A stretch of 64,000 nucleotides of DNA, taken from positions 1-64,000 of the forward strand of contig NZ_LEKU01000022.1 in NCBI RefSeq assembly GCF_009932355.1, given 5' to 3'. Positions 62,006 to 64,000 of this stretch are shown in pieces; within the stretch, counting starts at the first letter, position 1, and each line of letters begins with the position of its first letter. The position numbers and the translations under genes were made by a program. The notes under the pieces were generated by a model that was given only the letters and a program-made list of their open reading frames with translations, was not told where the DNA came from and did not search any database. Origin of the DNA: Riemerella anatipestifer_E (GTDB taxonomy: Bacteria; Bacteroidota; Bacteroidia; Flavobacteriales; Weeksellaceae).

Positions 62006-62953
62006 ATGAACCGTAAAGATTTTATAAAAACAATAGGAGGTGGGACTTTAGCACTATCATTAGTACCTAATACTTTCTTGGCTAATACCACGCTATTCAA
62101 TAGTTCAGATAAAAAAATAACAATTCTTCATACTAATGACCAACACAGTAGAATAGAACCTTTTGATGCTAATTATACAAGAAATCCTAATCAAGGAGGT
62201 TTTGCAAGGCGAGCTCATTTGGTAAAAGAAATTAGACAACAGGAACGAAATGTATTGCTATTGGATAGTGGTGATATTTTTCAAGGGACACCTTATTTTA
62301 ATATGTTTGGTGGAGAGTTAGAGTTTAAACTGATGTCTATGATGGGGTATGATGCCGCTACGATGGGTAACCACGATTTTGATAATGGCTTAGAAGGGTT
62401 TTTAAAGGCTTTGCCTAATGCTAAATTTCCGTTTATATGCTCTAACTATGATTTTAAAAACACTATACTAGACGGAAAAACGCAACCGTATAAAATTTTT
62501 AATAAAGACGGAATCAGAATTGGGATTTTCGGAGTAGGTATAGAGCTAGAAGGGCTTGTAGGTAAAAAACAGTATAAAGAAACTGTTTGGCATCACCCTG
62601 TAGAAATAGCTCAGCAATACGCTGATATGCTTAGAAATGAAAAGAAATGTGATTTGGTAATCTGCTTGTCTCATATTGGGTATTCTTACAAAGGAGAGCA
62701 TACTAATAAAATATGTGATGTAGAATTGGCTCAAAAAACCGATAATATAGATTTAATTTTAGGAGGACATACGCATACTTTTTTACCAGAACCACAGTCT
62801 TTTATCAATAGAAAAGGAAATAAAGTTTTGGTAAATCAAGTAGGTTGGGCTGGTCTATTGTTAGGAAGAATAGACTTCTATTTTGATAGCCAAAAGAAAA
62901 TTAAAAATATAGCTTGGAACAACCAAGTGATAGATGATAAGATAATGGTTTAA
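62006..62953 (+). CDS. Metallophosphoesterase half of a split 5'-nucleotidase
   Basis: 315 residues with an N-terminal export signal (TIGGGTLALSLVPNTFLA). The metal-binding motifs ILHTNDQHSR, LLLDSGDIFQGTP, GNHDFDNG, CLSHIGYS and LGGHTHTF are all present. It hydrolyses nucleotide phosphates in the periplasm, with the preceding lipoprotein as nucleoside-binding half. A fused UshA would carry both parts in one chain with this half first; here the order is reversed. Confidence 0.9.
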   Translation: MNRKDFIKTIGGGTLALSLVPNTFLANTTLFNSSDKKITILHTNDQHSRIEPFDANYTRNPNQGGFARRAHLVKEIRQQERNVLLLDSGDIFQGTPYFNMFGGELEFKLMSMMGYDAATMGNHDFDNGLEGFLKALPNAKFPFICSNYDFKNTILDGKTQPYKIFNKDGIRIGIFGVGIELEGLVGKKQYKETVWHHPVEIAQQYADMLRNEKKCDLVICLSHIGYSYKGEHTNKICDVELAQKTDNIDLILGGHTHTFLPEPQSFINRKGNKVLVNQVGWAGLLLGRIDFYFDSQKKIKNIAWNNQVIDDKIMV

Positions 62954-62954
62954 G

Positions 62955-64000
62955 ATGAAGAAAATATTTTCGCTTTTAGTATTTGGTGTGAGCTTTTTAG
63001 TATTAGCTCAGGAGAGCAAATGGCAAGATTTGTTTTCATATAACTATATTGTTAAAATAGAACAAGATGGAACAGAGCTTATTACAGCTACTAAAAGCGG
63101 TTTATTTTATTATAATGTAGCTTCAGGAGAGATTAGAAAATTGTCAAAAGCTAATGGGCTTCATGAGGTTGGTATTACAGCGTTTGACTATAATCCCGAT
63201 ACTAAAATAGGATTGATAGGCTATGAAACAGGAGCTTTAGATATTGTTACACCTAATGGAGTAACTTTAACTGTAGATATTCCTATAGCAAGAAGCTATC
63301 AAGGTTCAAAAAAAATCAATCACATTTTTATAAAAGATAATCTAGCGATAATTTCGGCAGGTTATGGGGTTTCTATCTTTAATTTGGATAAGAAAGAGTT
63401 TGGAGAAACCGTGTTTTTTCAGGAGGGAACTAACTTTATTGCTTCTAATGAAGCGTTTGTAAAAGATAATGTAGTATATGCAGCTACTAATCAGGGGTTA
63501 TACTCACATAAAATTGACCTAGAGTTTCCAATTTATTCTACATGGCAGAAACTTAATGCACTTAATTTATCACAGTCTGATACTAATGGGCAGAATTATT
63601 TAGTTGCTACAAAAACAGAGGTTTATTTAGGAGATGCTTTTCAGCGTTTGCCGTATTTTTTTACTGATGTTAAAGATGTGGTATGGCAAGCTAATGGTTT
63701 CTTAGTTTGTGATGTAAATAAAATTTATCAGTTTTCTACTGACGGTAGTTTACAAAGCACATATGATTTCTCATCTTACCAGCTTACAACAGGAACTTTA
63801 TATAATGGGAAGTTATTTGCAGGAAGTGCTTTTTCAGGTATTCTAGATCAAAATTATACTAGTGTAAAACCTGACGGACCGTACAGTAATATAGCTTCTA
63901 AAATGACTCTTGTTGATGATAAAATATGGGTAGCTACGGGTAAAAAGGGGAGTTATTATCAGGCAATTTATGATAATAATTTAGGATATTATTACTACAA
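62955..64000 (+). CDS. porZ: PorZ-like T9SS protein, N-terminal part (runs off the edge)
   Basis: 348 codons are visible from an ATG at 62955, one base after the preceding stop, with no stop before the edge. A signal peptide (MKKIFSLLVFGVSFLVLAQ) is followed by beta-propeller repeats of two-component-regulator type (GLFYYNVASGEIRKLSKANGL, AATNQGLYSHKI, LIGYETGALDIV). The sequence ESKWQDLFSYNYIVKI is typical of PorZ, a surface component of the type IX secretion sortase complex. Its location beside the nucleotidase is not explained; the C-terminal sorting domain lies outside. Confidence 0.8.
   Translation, partial: MKKIFSLLVFGVSFLVLAQESKWQDLFSYNYIVKIEQDGTELITATKSGLFYYNVASGEIRKLSKANGLHEVGITAFDYNPDTKIGLIGYETGALDIVTPNGVTLTVDIPIARSYQGSKKINHIFIKDNLAIISAGYGVSIFNLDKKEFGETVFFQEGTNFIASNEAFVKDNVVYAATNQGLYSHKIDLEFPIYSTWQKLNALNLSQSDTNGQNYLVATKTEVYLGDAFQRLPYFFTDVKDVVWQANGFLVCDVNKIYQFSTDGSLQSTYDFSSYQLTTGTLYNGKLFAGSAFSGILDQNYTSVKPDGPYSNIASKMTLVDDKIWVATGKKGSYYQAIYDNNLGYYYY

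Overview
The window is an AT-rich chromosomal segment from a Flavobacteriia member, most likely family Weeksellaceae (Riemerella/Chryseobacterium-like). The evidence is a type IX secretion (T9SS) sorting domain, a PorZ-like gene at the right edge, Bacteroidetes-type promoters with a TAnnTTTG -7 box, almost no Shine-Dalgarno sequences, a SusC/TonB-type receptor, and proteins whose sequences look flavobacterial throughout.

Layout. 1-1.9 kb: the edge of an IS256-like transposase, then a two-gene unit with a YejK/NdpA-like nucleoid-associated protein. 1.9-7.5 kb: housekeeping genes (Gfo/Idh/MocA oxidoreductase, queA, rlmN) and a cold-shock cluster (DEAD-box helicase plus two cold-shock-domain proteins) behind a long leader. 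7.6-16.4 kb: a three-gene Rhs locus, consisting of a T9SS-sorted protein, a 1124-aa SpvB/TcB-like YD-repeat protein and a 1142-aa DUF6443/Rhs protein with an HNH-type toxin tip, followed by its immunity gene. 16.4-32.2 kb: a chain of at least seven orphan Rhs-tip cassettes, each a 3' piece of the Rhs core fused to a different toxin and followed by its own immunity gene. The chain is joined by repeated linkers, contains an integrase fragment and passenger genes, and ends at a terminator and tRNA-Ser(GGA).

32.4-39.7 kb: asparaginase and a pyrimidine/arginine cluster, pyrB-carA-(zinc-binding membrane protein)-carB. pyrB is preceded by what looks like an E. coli pyrBI-style attenuator with a leader peptide. 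39.8-40.1 kb: a 21-bp minisatellite. 40.1-46.2 kb: a FecCD-type ABC permease and ATPase, a thioredoxin-like lipoprotein, a PaaE-like reductase, a SanA-like protein, mevalonate kinase and a UbiA prenyltransferase. 46.4-52.4 kb: a tightly overlapping four-gene minus-strand operon (double-GHKL sensor, receiver-domain protein, unknown protein, N6-adenine DNA methyltransferase) inserted between housekeeping genes, a good candidate for an undescribed defence system. 52.5-64 kb: glnS, dapF, mltG, a TonB-dependent receptor, ogt, a GMC oxidoreductase, a split 5'-nucleotidase and the start of porZ.

The two most notable systems are the Rhs toxin-tip reservoir, which appears built for tip exchange by recombination and has immunity proteins matched to the compartment where each toxin would act, and the two-component-like methyltransferase operon. 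Functions were read from motifs by eye; no database search was possible.
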